Origin: Pseudomonas anuradhapurensis
GTDB lineage: Bacteria; Pseudomonadota; Gammaproteobacteria; Pseudomonadales; Pseudomonadaceae
Direction: 5' to 3'
NCBI RefSeq assembly: GCF_014269225.2
Contig: NZ_CP077097.1
Location: 3,483,001 to 3,547,000, forward strand
Length of the DNA: 64,000 nt
Shown here: piece after piece, positions 51,424-59,407 of the stretch
How positions within the stretch are numbered: the stretch's first letter is position 1
Layout of the letters: the number at the start of each line of letters is the position of its first letter
Program-made: the position numbers and the translations under genes
The notes under the pieces: model-generated
What the model saw: the letters and a program-made list of their open reading frames with translations, nothing else
What the model was told of the DNA's origin: nothing
Databases searched by the model: none

Positions 51424-52245
51424 CTAGTGTTTGGGGGCGTCCGAGGGCACCTGCAGCTGTGCTTTCCAGCGCTCGACATTACGCTGCAGCACGGTCTCGG
51501 ACGCACCGGAGATCGGCAATTCTGTCAGTTTTTTTGCCAATTGCCCACGCAACCAGCTGTCATTGCAGGCGGAATTATGCGACACGGCCAGGTACAGCCC
51601 TGGCCGGTCCACCGGCAGGCCGCGGGCAATCAGCTGGTTGCTCATGCCCAGGCTCTGCACCATCGCCATGCCCGCATAGCGGCCCGCGAGCACATAGTCG
51701 ACCTGGCCAAGCACCAGCTTCTGGAATGCCTGGGTCAGGTTCTGCGCCGGCACCAGCTTCAGCTGCGCCTTGACGAAAGCACTGAAGGCCGGCGTCAGCC
51801 GTGCATGCTCGGACACACTGCCCTGGTACCTGGCCAGATCCGCCGGGCCATCGAACACCAGTTCGGCATCGTGACGGGTCCACACCAGGTATTCGTTGAG
51901 CTGCAGGGGGGGGTGGAGGTAGTCGAGCGCGGTCAATTGCTCCACCTGCATCGGGGCGTCGAGCAACAGGTCCATGCGCCCGCTGCGCACTTCTTCCAGC
52001 GCCTGGTCACGACGGCCGGCGTTGAGCACCTCCAGCTTAAGCCCCAGCTCCTCGGTCACCTGGCGCAGCAGGTCGACGTTGGCGCCGATCAGGTGTTTCG
52101 GGTCGTTCGGGTCTTGCCATGAATAGGGCGGCGCATCGGGGCTGCCAGTGGCCACCAGGCGTTCACACTTGCCGGCCGCCATGGCCAGCGGCGCCAGCAA
52201 CGCCGCCATGCATGCCAGCACCCTGCCCGTTCCGCGCAACGTCAT
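51424..52245 (-). CDS. Periplasmic solute-binding protein (amino-acid-type, no associated permease)
   Basis: A 273-residue exported protein with a signal sequence (VLACMAALLAPLAMAAG) and an SBP_bac_3-like fold: LVATGSPDAPPYSWQDPND, GANVDLLRQVTEELGLKLEVL, SGRMDLLLDAPM and LGQVDYVLAGRYAG. No ABC permease or ATPase gene is nearby, so it may feed a transporter encoded elsewhere or act as a sensor domain. Its stop is 9 bp before the DUF4398 lipoprotein gene, suggesting one transcript with the envelope lipoproteins. It lies downstream of the etfA terminator. Confidence 0.82.
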   Translation of the reverse strand: MTLRGTGRVLACMAALLAPLAMAAGKCERLVATGSPDAPPYSWQDPNDPKHLIGANVDLLRQVTEELGLKLEVLNAGRRDQALEEVRSGRMDLLLDAPMQVEQLTALDYLHPPLQLNEYLVWTRHDAELVFDGPADLARYQGSVSEHARLTPAFSAFVKAQLKLVPAQNLTQAFQKLVLGQVDYVLAGRYAGMAMVQSLGMSNQLIARGLPVDRPGLYLAVSHNSACNDSWLRGQLAKKLTELPISGASETVLQRNVERWKAQLQVPSDAPKH

Positions 52246-52264
52246 CCCTCACTCCTCAGCCCAT

Positions 52265-52304
52265 AAAAAAACCCGACCCTCGAAACGAGGGCCGGGTTCT
52301 TTAT
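52265..52304 (-). terminator. Rho-independent terminator of etfBA
   Basis: On the minus strand AACCCGGCCCTCG/CGAGGGTCGGGTT with a T-rich tail, 17 bp after the etfA stop. Confidence 0.87.
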
Positions 52305-52320
52305 AAGTGAAGCAGGCGGA

Positions 52321-53250
52321 TCAGACCAGCTTTTCCAGCTCCGGAACCGCTTCGAACAGGTCGGCGACCAGGCCGTAGTCGGCAACCTGGAAGATCGGTG
52401 CCTCTTCGTCCTTGTTGATCGCCACGATCACCTTGGAGTCTTTCATGCCGGCCAGGTGCTGGATCGCGCCGGAGATACCGACGGCGATGTACAGCTGCGG
52501 CGCAACGATCTTGCCGGTCTGGCCGACCTGCATGTCGTTGGGCACGAAGCCCGCGTCGACCGCGGCGCGCGAAGCACCGACGGCAGCGCCGAGCTTGTCG
52601 GCCAGGCTGTACAGGTGCTTGAAGTTGTCACCGTTGCCCATGCCACGGCCGCCGGAGACGACGATCTTGGCAGCGGTCAGTTCCGGGCGGTCGGACTTGG
52701 CCAGCTCTTCGCCGACGAAGGCCGAGATGCCGGCGTTGTGCGCGGCGCCAACTGCTTCGACGGCAGCCGAACCCCCTTCGCCCGCCACGGCGTCGAAGCC
52801 GGTGGTACGTACGGTGATGACCTTGATGGCGGCGCTCGACTGCACGGTGGCAATGGCGTTACCGGCATAGATCGGGCGCTTGAAGGTGTCGGCGGACTCG
52901 ACCGAGATGATCTCGGAGATCTGGTCCACGTCCAGCAGCGCGGCAACGCGCGGCAGGATGTTCTTGCCGTTGGTGGTGGCCGGGGCCAGCACGTGGCTGT
53001 AGCCTTTGGCCAGCTCGACGATCAGCGGCGCGACGTTTTCCGGCAGGGCGTGTGCATAGGCTGCATTGTCGGCAACCAGCACCTTGGCCACGCCAGCGAT
53101 CTTCGCAGCAGACTCGGCAACGCCACCGACGTTGTGGCCAGCGACCAGCACATGGACATCACCACCGATCTTCGCGGCAGCAGCAACAGTGTTCAGGGTG
53201 GCCGGGGCTACGGCACCGTTCTCGTATTCAGCGACAACCAGGATAGTCAT
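52321..53250 (-). CDS. etfA: Electron transfer flavoprotein alpha subunit
   Basis: A 309-residue FAD-binding subunit of ETF. Conserved elements are [35 protein letters not shown] (FAD site, around 205-240), [29 protein letters not shown] and the C-terminal [18 protein letters not shown] accepts electrons from acyl-CoA and other dehydrogenases and passes them to ETF-quinone oxidoreductase, encoded divergently nearby. It starts immediately after the etfB stop (adjacent bases) and is followed by a terminator. Confidence 0.97.
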   Translation of the reverse strand: MTILVVAEYENGAVAPATLNTVAAAAKIGGDVHVLVAGHNVGGVAESAAKIAGVAKVLVADNAAYAHALPENVAPLIVELAKGYSHVLAPATTNGKNILPRVAALLDVDQISEIISVESADTFKRPIYAGNAIATVQSSAAIKVITVRTTGFDAVAGEGGSAAVEAVGAAHNAGISAFVGEELAKSDRPELTAAKIVVSGGRGMGNGDNFKHLYSLADKLGAAVGASRAAVDAGFVPNDMQVGQTGKIVAPQLYIAVGISGAIQHLAGMKDSKVIVAINKDEEAPIFQVADYGLVADLFEAVPELEKLV

Positions 53251-54000
53251 TTAGATTACCTTCGCTTCGTTCTTCAGCTTCTCGACCAGTTCGGCCACCG
53301 ATTTGACCTTGATGCCAGCGCTGCGGGCAGCCGGTGCTTCAACCTTGAGGGTCTTGTTGGTGGAGGCGAGGGAAACGCCCAGCGCATCTGGAGTAACGGT
53401 TTCCAGCGGCTTTTTCTTGGCCTTCATGATGTTCGGCAGCGACGCGTAACGTGGCTCGTTCAGGCGCAGGTCGGTCGTGACGATGGCCGGCAGGTTCAGG
53501 GCCACGGTCTGCAGGCCGCCGTCGATTTCACGGGTGACGTTCAGCTTGTCGCCAGCCACTTCCACCTTGGAGGCGAAGGTGCCCTGGGCAAAGCCGGTCA
53601 ACGCCGCCAGCATCTGGCCGGTCTGGTTGTTGTCACTGTCGATGGCCTGCTTGCCGAGGATGACCAGTTGCGGCTGCTCCTTGTCGACAACGGCTTTCAG
53701 TGCCTTGGCCACGGCCAGGGAGTTCAGTTCGTCGGCGGCTTCGACCAGGATGGCGCGGTCGGCCCCCAGGGCCAGGGCGGTACGCAGCTGCTCCTGGGCG
53801 GTGGCCGGGCCGACGGAGACCACGACGATCTCGCTGGCAACGCCCTTTTCCTTCAGGCGCACGGCTTCTTCCACGGCGATTTCGCAGAAGGGGTTCATGG
53901 ACATCTTGACGTTAGCAAGGTCGACGCCGGAGTTGTCCGCCTTGACGCGAACCTTGACGTTGTAGTCGACCACTCGTTTGACAGCTACAAGAACCTTCAT
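53251..54000 (-). CDS. etfB: Electron transfer flavoprotein beta subunit
   Basis: A 249-residue subunit with [22 protein letters not shown] at the start, [42 protein letters not shown] (AMP-binding region) and the late [22 protein letters not shown] typical of EtfB. It heterodimerises with EtfA, encoded 1 bp downstream. It is divergent from the ETF-quinone oxidoreductase gene across a 557-bp gap, in which no promoter for the minus strand could be singled out. Confidence 0.97.
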   Translation of the reverse strand: MKVLVAVKRVVDYNVKVRVKADNSGVDLANVKMSMNPFCEIAVEEAVRLKEKGVASEIVVVSVGPATAQEQLRTALALGADRAILVEAADELNSLAVAKALKAVVDKEQPQLVILGKQAIDSDNNQTGQMLAALTGFAQGTFASKVEVAGDKLNVTREIDGGLQTVALNLPAIVTTDLRLNEPRYASLPNIMKAKKKPLETVTPDALGVSLASTNKTLKVEAPAARSAGIKVKSVAELVEKLKNEAKVI

Positions 54001-54376
54001 GGATTCCTCGTTACTCTCCGGTGAATAGATAGTCGCCTGGGGTCATTGCCCGGCGATGCGCGTGGGTACAAGGGCACCTCTAAAAACGTACCGGGAGGCA
54101 GTAACTTGAGAGTGACCGAACAGTCGTGTCCGGACGCTTGCGTCAAATACTCACGGGTCATTTTCTGTCGTGGCGTGTAAACTCCACTACAAACCGGCCG
54201 GAGGCCGCAGAACCCTGCTCCACAGCTGGTCTTTAGAGGTGTACCTGCGCCCGGCTGCAAGCCTACGGCGAACGTAAAACCGCTCGTATCTTGACCGTAA
54301 CACCCAATCCGGTCAATACGGCAAATGGGTCATCCTCCAGCCGCGTTCCTGCGATTTTACTGGCCTGCGGCAAATT

Positions 54377-54390
54377 CAAACAAACGTTTG
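54377..54390. promoter_or_regulatory. PsrA-type operator upstream of ETF-quinone oxidoreductase
   Basis: CAAAC-AAAC-GTTTG is a perfect palindrome of the (G/C)AAAC-N2-4-GTTT(G/C) form described for the Pseudomonas fatty-acid-responsive regulator PsrA, which is known to control etf genes in P. aeruginosa. It ends 2 bp before the -35 of the promoter at 54393-54421. Confidence 0.6.
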
Positions 54391-54392
54391 TA

Positions 54393-54421
54393 TTGGACCC
54401 GCCAAGTGGTGTAGATATAAT
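54393..54421 (+). promoter_or_regulatory. Sigma-70 promoter of the ETF-quinone oxidoreductase gene
   Basis: TTGGAC (54393-54398), 17 bases, TATAAT (54416-54421). The -10 is consensus and the spacing ideal. Predicted start near 54428, about 130 bp before the GTG start codon. The remainder of the 54001-54557 gap holds nothing else I can name. Confidence 0.75.
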
Positions 54422-54557
54422 GCGCGGCCAAGACAAAACGGTGTAGTCCGTCATTTGCCCAGCTACAGTTCCGCCGTTGCGTAGAACCGCTGCGAATGCC
54501 CCCGCGCACCCATAAGACCCAGCAACAGCACGAGCCTTGATGAGTAGGAGAGAACCA

Positions 54558-56222
54558 GTGGAACGCGAGTACATGGAATTCGACGTGGTCATCGTCGGCG
54601 CCGGCCCGGCAGGCCTGTCCGCCGCCTGCCGCCTGAAGCAGAAGGCCGCCGAAGCCGGTAGCGAAATCAGCGTCTGCGTGGTGGAAAAAGGCTCTGAAGT
54701 CGGCGCCCACATCCTCTCTGGCGCGGTGTTCGAGCCCCGCGCCCTGAACGAGCTGTTCCCCGACTGGAAAGCCCTCGGCGCGCCGCTGAATACCGAAGTG
54801 AAGCGCGACGACATCTACGTGCTCAAGGATGCTGGCAGCTCGACCAAGGTGCCTGACCTGTTCGTGCCCAAGACCATGCACAACCAGGGTAACTACATCA
54901 TCTCCCTGGGCAACCTGTGCCGCTGGCTGGCCCAGCAGGCGGAGAACCTGGGCGTGGAAATCTACCCGGGCTTCGCTGCCCAGGAAGCCCTGTTCGATGA
55001 CAACGGCGTAGTCCGCGGCATCATCACCGGTGACCTCGGCGTCGACCGCGAAGGCAACCCGAAGGACGGCCTGTACACCCCGGGCATGGAACTGCGCGCC
55101 AAGTACACCCTGTTTGCCGAAGGCTGCCGTGGCCACATCGGCAAGCAACTGATCAAGCGCTTCAACCTCGACAGTGAAGCCGACGTCCAGCACTACGGCA
55201 TCGGCCTGAAGGAAATCTGGGAAATCGACCCGGCCAGGCACGAACAGGGCCTGGTGGTGCACACCGCCGGCTGGCCCCTGGATGTAATGGCCAAGGACAA
55301 CACCGGTGGTTCGTTCCTTTATCACCTGGAAAACAACCAGGTGGTGGTCGGCCTGATCGTCGACCTGTCCTACGCCAACCCGTACCTGTCGCCGTTCGAT
55401 GAATTCCAGCGGCTGAAGCACCACCCGGTGATCAGCCAGTACCTCGAAGGCGGCAAGCGGATCAGCTACGGCGCCCGCGCAATTGCCAAAGGTGGCCTGA
55501 ACTCGCTGCCGAAGATGGTGTTCGATGGCGGCGCGCTGATTGGTTGTGACCTGGGCACCTTGAACTTCTCCAAGATCAAGGGCAGCCACACCGCGATGAA
55601 GTCCGGCATGCTGGCGGCCGAAGCGGTCGCCGATGCGCTGGCCGCCGGCAGCGAAGGCGGCGACAAGCTGAACGGCTACGTCAGCGCCTTCAAGGCCAGC
55701 TGGTTGTACGAAGAACTGTTCGCCAGCCGCAACTTTGGCGCAGCCATCCACAAGTTTGGTCCGATCCTCGGTGGTGCGTTCAACTATGTCGAGCAGAACT
55801 GGTTCGGTGGCAAGCTGCCGTTCACCCTGCACGACACCAAGCCGGACTACGCCTGCCTGAAGCTGGCGGCCGACTCGCAGAAGATCGACTACCCGAAACC
55901 GGACGGCAAGCTCAGCTTCGACAAGCTCAGCTCGGTATTCCTCTCCAGCACCAACCACGAAGAGGAACAACCTTGCCACCTGAAGCTGACCGACCCGAAC
56001 ATCCCGATCGCCAGCAACCTGCCGCTGTACGACGAGCCGGCGCAGCGCTATTGCCCGGCAGGTGTGTACGAAGTGGTCAGCCAGGAAGATGGCAGCAAGC
56101 GCTTCCAGATCAACGCGCAGAACTGCGTACACTGCAAGACCTGCGACATCAAGGACCCGGCCCAGAACATCACCTGGGTTACCCCTGAAGGCGCTGGCGG
56201 GCCGAACTACCCGAACATGTAA
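54558..56222 (+). CDS. Electron transfer flavoprotein-ubiquinone oxidoreductase
   Basis: A 554-residue membrane-associated flavo-iron-sulfur protein passing electrons from ETF to ubiquinone. FAD motif VVIVGAGPAGLSAACRL near residue 9; GSFLYHLENNQVVVGLIVDLSYANPYLSP in the ubiquinone-binding region; and four 4Fe-4S cysteines in YCPAGVYEV and CVHCKTCDIKDP near the C-terminus. The GTG at 54558 is chosen because AGGAG lies 6-8 bp before it and the protein then starts (V/M)EREYMEFD; TTG at 54537 and ATG at 54540 are in frame but overlap that site. Confidence 0.95.
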   Translation: MEREYMEFDVVIVGAGPAGLSAACRLKQKAAEAGSEISVCVVEKGSEVGAHILSGAVFEPRALNELFPDWKALGAPLNTEVKRDDIYVLKDAGSSTKVPDLFVPKTMHNQGNYIISLGNLCRWLAQQAENLGVEIYPGFAAQEALFDDNGVVRGIITGDLGVDREGNPKDGLYTPGMELRAKYTLFAEGCRGHIGKQLIKRFNLDSEADVQHYGIGLKEIWEIDPARHEQGLVVHTAGWPLDVMAKDNTGGSFLYHLENNQVVVGLIVDLSYANPYLSPFDEFQRLKHHPVISQYLEGGKRISYGARAIAKGGLNSLPKMVFDGGALIGCDLGTLNFSKIKGSHTAMKSGMLAAEAVADALAAGSEGGDKLNGYVSAFKASWLYEELFASRNFGAAIHKFGPILGGAFNYVEQNWFGGKLPFTLHDTKPDYACLKLAADSQKIDYPKPDGKLSFDKLSSVFLSSTNHEEEQPCHLKLTDPNIPIASNLPLYDEPAQRYCPAGVYEVVSQEDGSKRFQINAQNCVHCKTCDIKDPAQNITWVTPEGAGGPNYPNM

Positions 56223-56243
56223 GCCCCTGCCCTTGCGTTAACG

Positions 56244-56275
56244 AAAAGCCCCCGGTTCTCACGAGCCGGGGGCTT
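56244..56275 (+). terminator. Rho-independent terminator after the ETF-quinone oxidoreductase gene
   Basis: AAAAGCCCCCGG...CCGGGGGCTTTCTG hairpin, 22 bp after the stop codon. Confidence 0.85.
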
Positions 56276-56318
56276 TCTGTTTTACCTGTCCCCTGGCGCT
56301 GCTGGCCCGTGTATGGGC

Positions 56319-56413
56319 GGCCTCGTGTCGCGATGGGGCGCGCAGCGGCCCCGGCAGTCCGTGCTGCTGCGCAGACCTTGGGGCCGCTGCGCGCCCCATC
56401 GCGACACAAGGCC
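56319..56413. repeat. Paired REP-like inverted repeat
   Basis: 34-nt arms 56319-56352 and 56380-56413 contain TCGTGTCGCGATGGGGCGCG and its complement around GGGGCCGCTGCGCGCC, with a 27-nt spacer. It lies between the convergent ETF-QO and MFS genes. Confidence 0.9.
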
Positions 56414-56417
56414 GCTC

Positions 56418-57740
56418 CTACAGGCACCGCGTCGGCAGGAAGTCGGGCTCACTCAACGGCAACGGCTCACGACGCCCGAAATAGAGCGCCGTCAGCAACC
56501 CCACCGCGCCCATGATCAGGCAAAACCCGGCACACACCCACGGGCTCCACGACATCAAGGCAATCAGCGCCAGCGGCGTGGTGCTGGCCCACAGCGCATA
56601 GGCCACGTTGTAGGTGAAGGAAATACCCGACACACGGATCTCGGCCGGGAACAACCCGACCATCACCGACGGCACCACCCCCACCACGCCGCAGCACAGG
56701 CCGGCCAGCGCATAGGCCAGCCAGGTCATGCCCCACTGCCCTACCAGGCTGGCATACAACACGCCGATACCCAACGGCAGCAGCAGGCTGTAGAGCATCA
56801 GCGCGCGCCAGGCGCCAACGCGATCGACCAGCAGGCCGGCCAGCACGCAACCGATATTGAGGAAGACGATACCCACGCTGCTCAGGGCGAAGGTGTGCCC
56901 GGCCGTCATGCCAAAGCGTTGCTGCATCACCGTCGGTGTAATCACCACCAGCACCACCACGGCGGAGGTCAGCACACAGGTCAGCAGCGCCGCCGGGATC
57001 AACGCCCGCCGGTGTTCGCCCAACACCCGCCGCAGCGGGAAGCTCACCGGCTGTTGCTGGCGCGCACGCAAGGCAAGGAACACCGGGGTTTCGCTGAGCC
57101 AGCGGCGCAGCCACACACCGATCACACCAAACACCCCACCCAGCAGGAACGGGTAGCGCCAGGCATAATCGAGAATTTCCTGCGCGGTGAACAGCTGCGC
57201 CAGCAGGGTCGCAGTCAACGCCCCCAGCAGGTAACCGAAGGTCAGCCCGGCCTGCAGGAAGCCCAGGGCATAGCCACGCCGCCCGGCGGGCGCGTGCTCG
57301 GCGACGAAGGTCCAGGCACTCGGCACTTCGCCGCCCACCGCCGCGCCCTGCAGAATACGCAGGGCCAGCAGGATCAACGGCGCCGCATAGCCGATGTCGG
57401 CGTAGGTCGGCATCACCCCGATCAGCAGGCAAGGCAGGGCCATCATCAGGATACTCAGGCTGAAAACCCGCTTGCGCCCGAGATGGTCGGCAAAGTGCGC
57501 CATCAGGATGCCACCCAGCGGCCGCGCCAGGTAGCCAGTGACGAAAATCCCGAAGCTTTGCAGCAGGCGCAGCCATTCGGGCATTTCAGGCGGGAAGAAC
57601 AGCTGGCTGAGGGTGAGCGCAAAGAACACGAAAATGATGAAATCGTAGATTTCCAGCGCGCCGCCCAACGCCGCCAGGCCCAGGGTCCGGTGGTCGCCGC
57701 GGCTGAACCGGGGCGGGTAAGCGGTATCGTTGGCAGTCAT
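56418..57740 (-). CDS. MFS transporter (metabolite:H+ symporter type)
   Basis: A 440-residue major facilitator with 12 hydrophobic segments. Signature loops: RPLGGILMAHFADHLGRKRVF between helices 2 and 3, LRILQGAAVGGEVPSAWTFVAEHAPAGRRGYALG, and LVDRVGAWRALM in the second half. The GAxxGGE loop and the AP-x-GRRG motif point to the metabolite:H+ symporter (ShiA/proline-betaine/citrate-type) group; the substrate is unknown. It stands next to iron-related genes but nothing ties it to siderophore use. Confidence 0.88.
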   Translation of the reverse strand: MTANDTAYPPRFSRGDHRTLGLAALGGALEIYDFIIFVFFALTLSQLFFPPEMPEWLRLLQSFGIFVTGYLARPLGGILMAHFADHLGRKRVFSLSILMMALPCLLIGVMPTYADIGYAAPLILLALRILQGAAVGGEVPSAWTFVAEHAPAGRRGYALGFLQAGLTFGYLLGALTATLLAQLFTAQEILDYAWRYPFLLGGVFGVIGVWLRRWLSETPVFLALRARQQQPVSFPLRRVLGEHRRALIPAALLTCVLTSAVVVLVVITPTVMQQRFGMTAGHTFALSSVGIVFLNIGCVLAGLLVDRVGAWRALMLYSLLLPLGIGVLYASLVGQWGMTWLAYALAGLCCGVVGVVPSVMVGLFPAEIRVSGISFTYNVAYALWASTTPLALIALMSWSPWVCAGFCLIMGAVGLLTALYFGRREPLPLSEPDFLPTRCL

Positions 57741-57812
57741 GGCAGGGTCCGCACATCGGCAAAGGGCGAGAGGATAGCAAATCGCTGTCCCCTTGCCCCG
57801 CCCACGGCAGCG

Positions 57813-58292
57813 CTAGCGGCTGAACACCGTGTAGGAGAAGTTGACGCGCCCCAGGGATCGCCCCGGTGTCGCTGACAGGGTGCCCGGCAGCGGCAGCTTA
57901 CCCACCTGCAGCGGCGTATCGATGATCGCCATGAACGCCTCCAGCGCATCGTTATCGGGCACCTGCGGCAGGCTCAGGCTGACCGCCTGGCGCTCGCTGG
58001 ATGGCACCGATGGCACTGCCAGCTGGGTGGTGTGATACAGCAGGGCATGCTGGATCTGCGGGCTGACGCGGCAGAAGCGCTCCAGGTCGACCCCGGCATG
58101 GCTGGCCAGCTCGATATTGCCCAGCAGCAGGTGAAAAGGCTGCAGGGCACACAGCACCAGGCGCTGCAGCTCCTCGAAGCTGTCCACGGGGGCGATCCGG
58201 TAATAGCCCAGGCCATTGAGCAGCCGTTCCAGTTGCAGGCGCTGGCACGGGTTTGCGTCGGCGATGAGGATGCGCAGGGTCTTGTTTGCCAT
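57813..58292 (-). CDS. Degenerate receiver-domain protein
   Basis: A 159-residue protein whose first 110 residues look like a response-regulator receiver: LRILIADANPCQRLQLERLLNGLGYYRIAPVDSFEEL, then PFHLLLGNIELASHAGVDL. The usual phosphoacceptor aspartate is replaced by N59 and one acid of the acidic pair is missing (D12 followed by A13), so it is probably phosphorylation-independent. The 50-residue tail has no recognised output domain. The ATG at 58292 is preferred; the longer frame to 58460 reads through non-family sequence. It lies between the MFS gene and the sigma-factor gene, both on the same strand. Confidence 0.72.
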   Translation of the reverse strand: MANKTLRILIADANPCQRLQLERLLNGLGYYRIAPVDSFEELQRLVLCALQPFHLLLGNIELASHAGVDLERFCRVSPQIQHALLYHTTQLAVPSVPSSERQAVSLSLPQVPDNDALEAFMAIIDTPLQVGKLPLPGTLSATPGRSLGRVNFSYTVFSR

Positions 58293-58460
58293 GGTCGGGC
58301 CTGGGCAGTGGGTAATGGGTAGGCTCCATGACCATACTGCGCCAGTGGCGGCTACTGCCAGGTCCGAGCCTGGCAGGGGTCTTCTTTGATAGAAGCCGGG
58401 AACAATGCAGAAATCAAGTGACGGGCCGATGGATTTTTTCATTCGCCGGCCACCCGGCAA

Positions 58461-58937
58461 TCAGCATTCCCATTCGCGCATGCGCACCCGGCAGTGCTTC
58501 ATGGCGTTGACAATGTGCTTTTCCACCAGGCTGCGGGAAATGCCCAGGCGCTCGGCAATCTGCTGGTGCGACAGGCCATCGAGCTTGCGCAGCAAGAAGC
58601 AGTCACGGCAGACCTTGCCCAGTTCATCCAGGGCACGCTGCATCAGCGCCAGGCGCTGGTCGAGCTGCAGGTCATGCGCCGGCGCCGGGGTGTGCCAGCG
58701 TTCATCGCTGTCCAGCACCTCCAGCGGCTCGGCCTGGCGTACCAGGTGCCGCCGGTGGCGGTCGACCAGCAGGTTGAGCGCGGTGCGGTAAAGGAAGGCA
58801 CGCGGGTGCTCGATGCGCTCGCCGTCGGTGCGTTCCAGCACGCGCAGGTAAGCATCGTGCGCCACATCCTCAGCGGCCTGGCGACTGCCCAGGCGCGCTG
58901 AAAGGAAGCCCACCAGTTCGCGATAGTAATGTTCCAC
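58461..58937 (-). CDS. FecI-like ECF sigma factor of the iron-starvation group
   Basis: A 158-residue sigma-70 family protein of ECF size. Region 2 includes DVAHDAYLRVLERTDGE and HPRAFLYRTALNLLVDRHRRH (-10 recognition and DNA melting). Region 4 has LPR-like ALDELGKVCRDCFLLRKLDGLSHQQIAERLGISRSLVEKHIVNAMKHCR, the HTH recognising the -35. Sequence and size are those of FecI/FpvI/PupI-type sigma factors that drive siderophore receptor or synthesis genes; no anti-sigma (FecR-like) gene is adjacent in the window. A Fur-box match lies 91 bp upstream. It may be the FpvI-type sigma of this strain; the exact equivalence is not provable here. Confidence 0.85.
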   Translation of the reverse strand: MEHYYRELVGFLSARLGSRQAAEDVAHDAYLRVLERTDGERIEHPRAFLYRTALNLLVDRHRRHLVRQAEPLEVLDSDERWHTPAPAHDLQLDQRLALMQRALDELGKVCRDCFLLRKLDGLSHQQIAERLGISRSLVEKHIVNAMKHCRVRMREWEC

Positions 58938-59027
58938 GACGTTACCTGAGATGGTTCTGCCAGCTTGGTCGAAAAGGCCTTTCAGGCAGCTGCAGGACCG
59001 AGTGATATCAACCTGCGATCTTACAAA

Positions 59028-59042
59028 TTATAATGATTCTCA
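59028..59042 (-). promoter_or_regulatory. Fur box upstream of the ECF sigma-factor gene
   Basis: On the minus strand TGAGAATCATTATAA matches the 7-1-7 Fur consensus TGATAATNATTATCA at 12 of 14 defined positions. It lies about 91 bp upstream of the sigma start codon, a position compatible with repression of that gene by Fur-iron. Confidence 0.7.
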
Positions 59043-59071
59043 GCAACACGGGTTTTGGCTGTAGGGTTTCA

Positions 59072-59313
59072 GCGCCTGTTGGATCGAGCGCCGCCCGCGC
59101 GGCGCATCGCGAGCTGCGCTCGCTCCTACGTTTGTTTCGGGCCAATTATTCCTGTGGGATTTGCGCGCGAGCGCTTGGCGCATGACGAGATATCGCGTTG
59201 TATGAACCAGGCGGTCGCGCGCGCCTGCCACAGGTGTTACTGGCCCGAAACAAACGTAGGAGCGAGCGCAGCTCGCGATGCGCCGCGCGGGCGGCGCTCG
59301 ATCTCATAGGCGC
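59072..59313. repeat. 242-bp element with 73-bp inverted arms, copy 2
   Basis: Arms 59072-59144 and 59241-59313 mirror those of copy 1 (17144-17386) with only a few changes, and the 96-bp centres of the two copies match in sequence and orientation. Here it sits between the Fur box of the sigma gene and the iron-starvation promoter of the exporter. The remaining parts of the 470-bp gap (58938-59407) hold those two sites and little else. Confidence 0.85.
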
Positions 59314-59352
59314 CACATCTCTGTCGCCGTACCAATCCCGCACGATATCCGC

Positions 59353-59376
59353 TAAATCCCCTCCCGCCGCTTTCGT
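59353..59376 (+). promoter_or_regulatory. Iron-starvation (PvdS-type) promoter of the exporter operon
   Basis: TAAAT (59353-59357), 16 bases, CGT (59374-59376). TAAAT-N16/17-CGT is the consensus of promoters used by PvdS-type iron-starvation sigma factors in pseudomonads. It ends 31 bp before the start codon of the MacA-like gene, an appropriate promoter distance. Confidence 0.65.
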
Positions 59377-59407
59377 CTATCTGGCACCCCCTCGGCTGGA
59401 CGTCTGC

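Noticed and set aside
56313..57875. 520-residue plus-strand frame opposite the MFS gene
   Set aside because: His/Gln/Arg-rich antisense artefact overlapping a clear 12-segment transporter.
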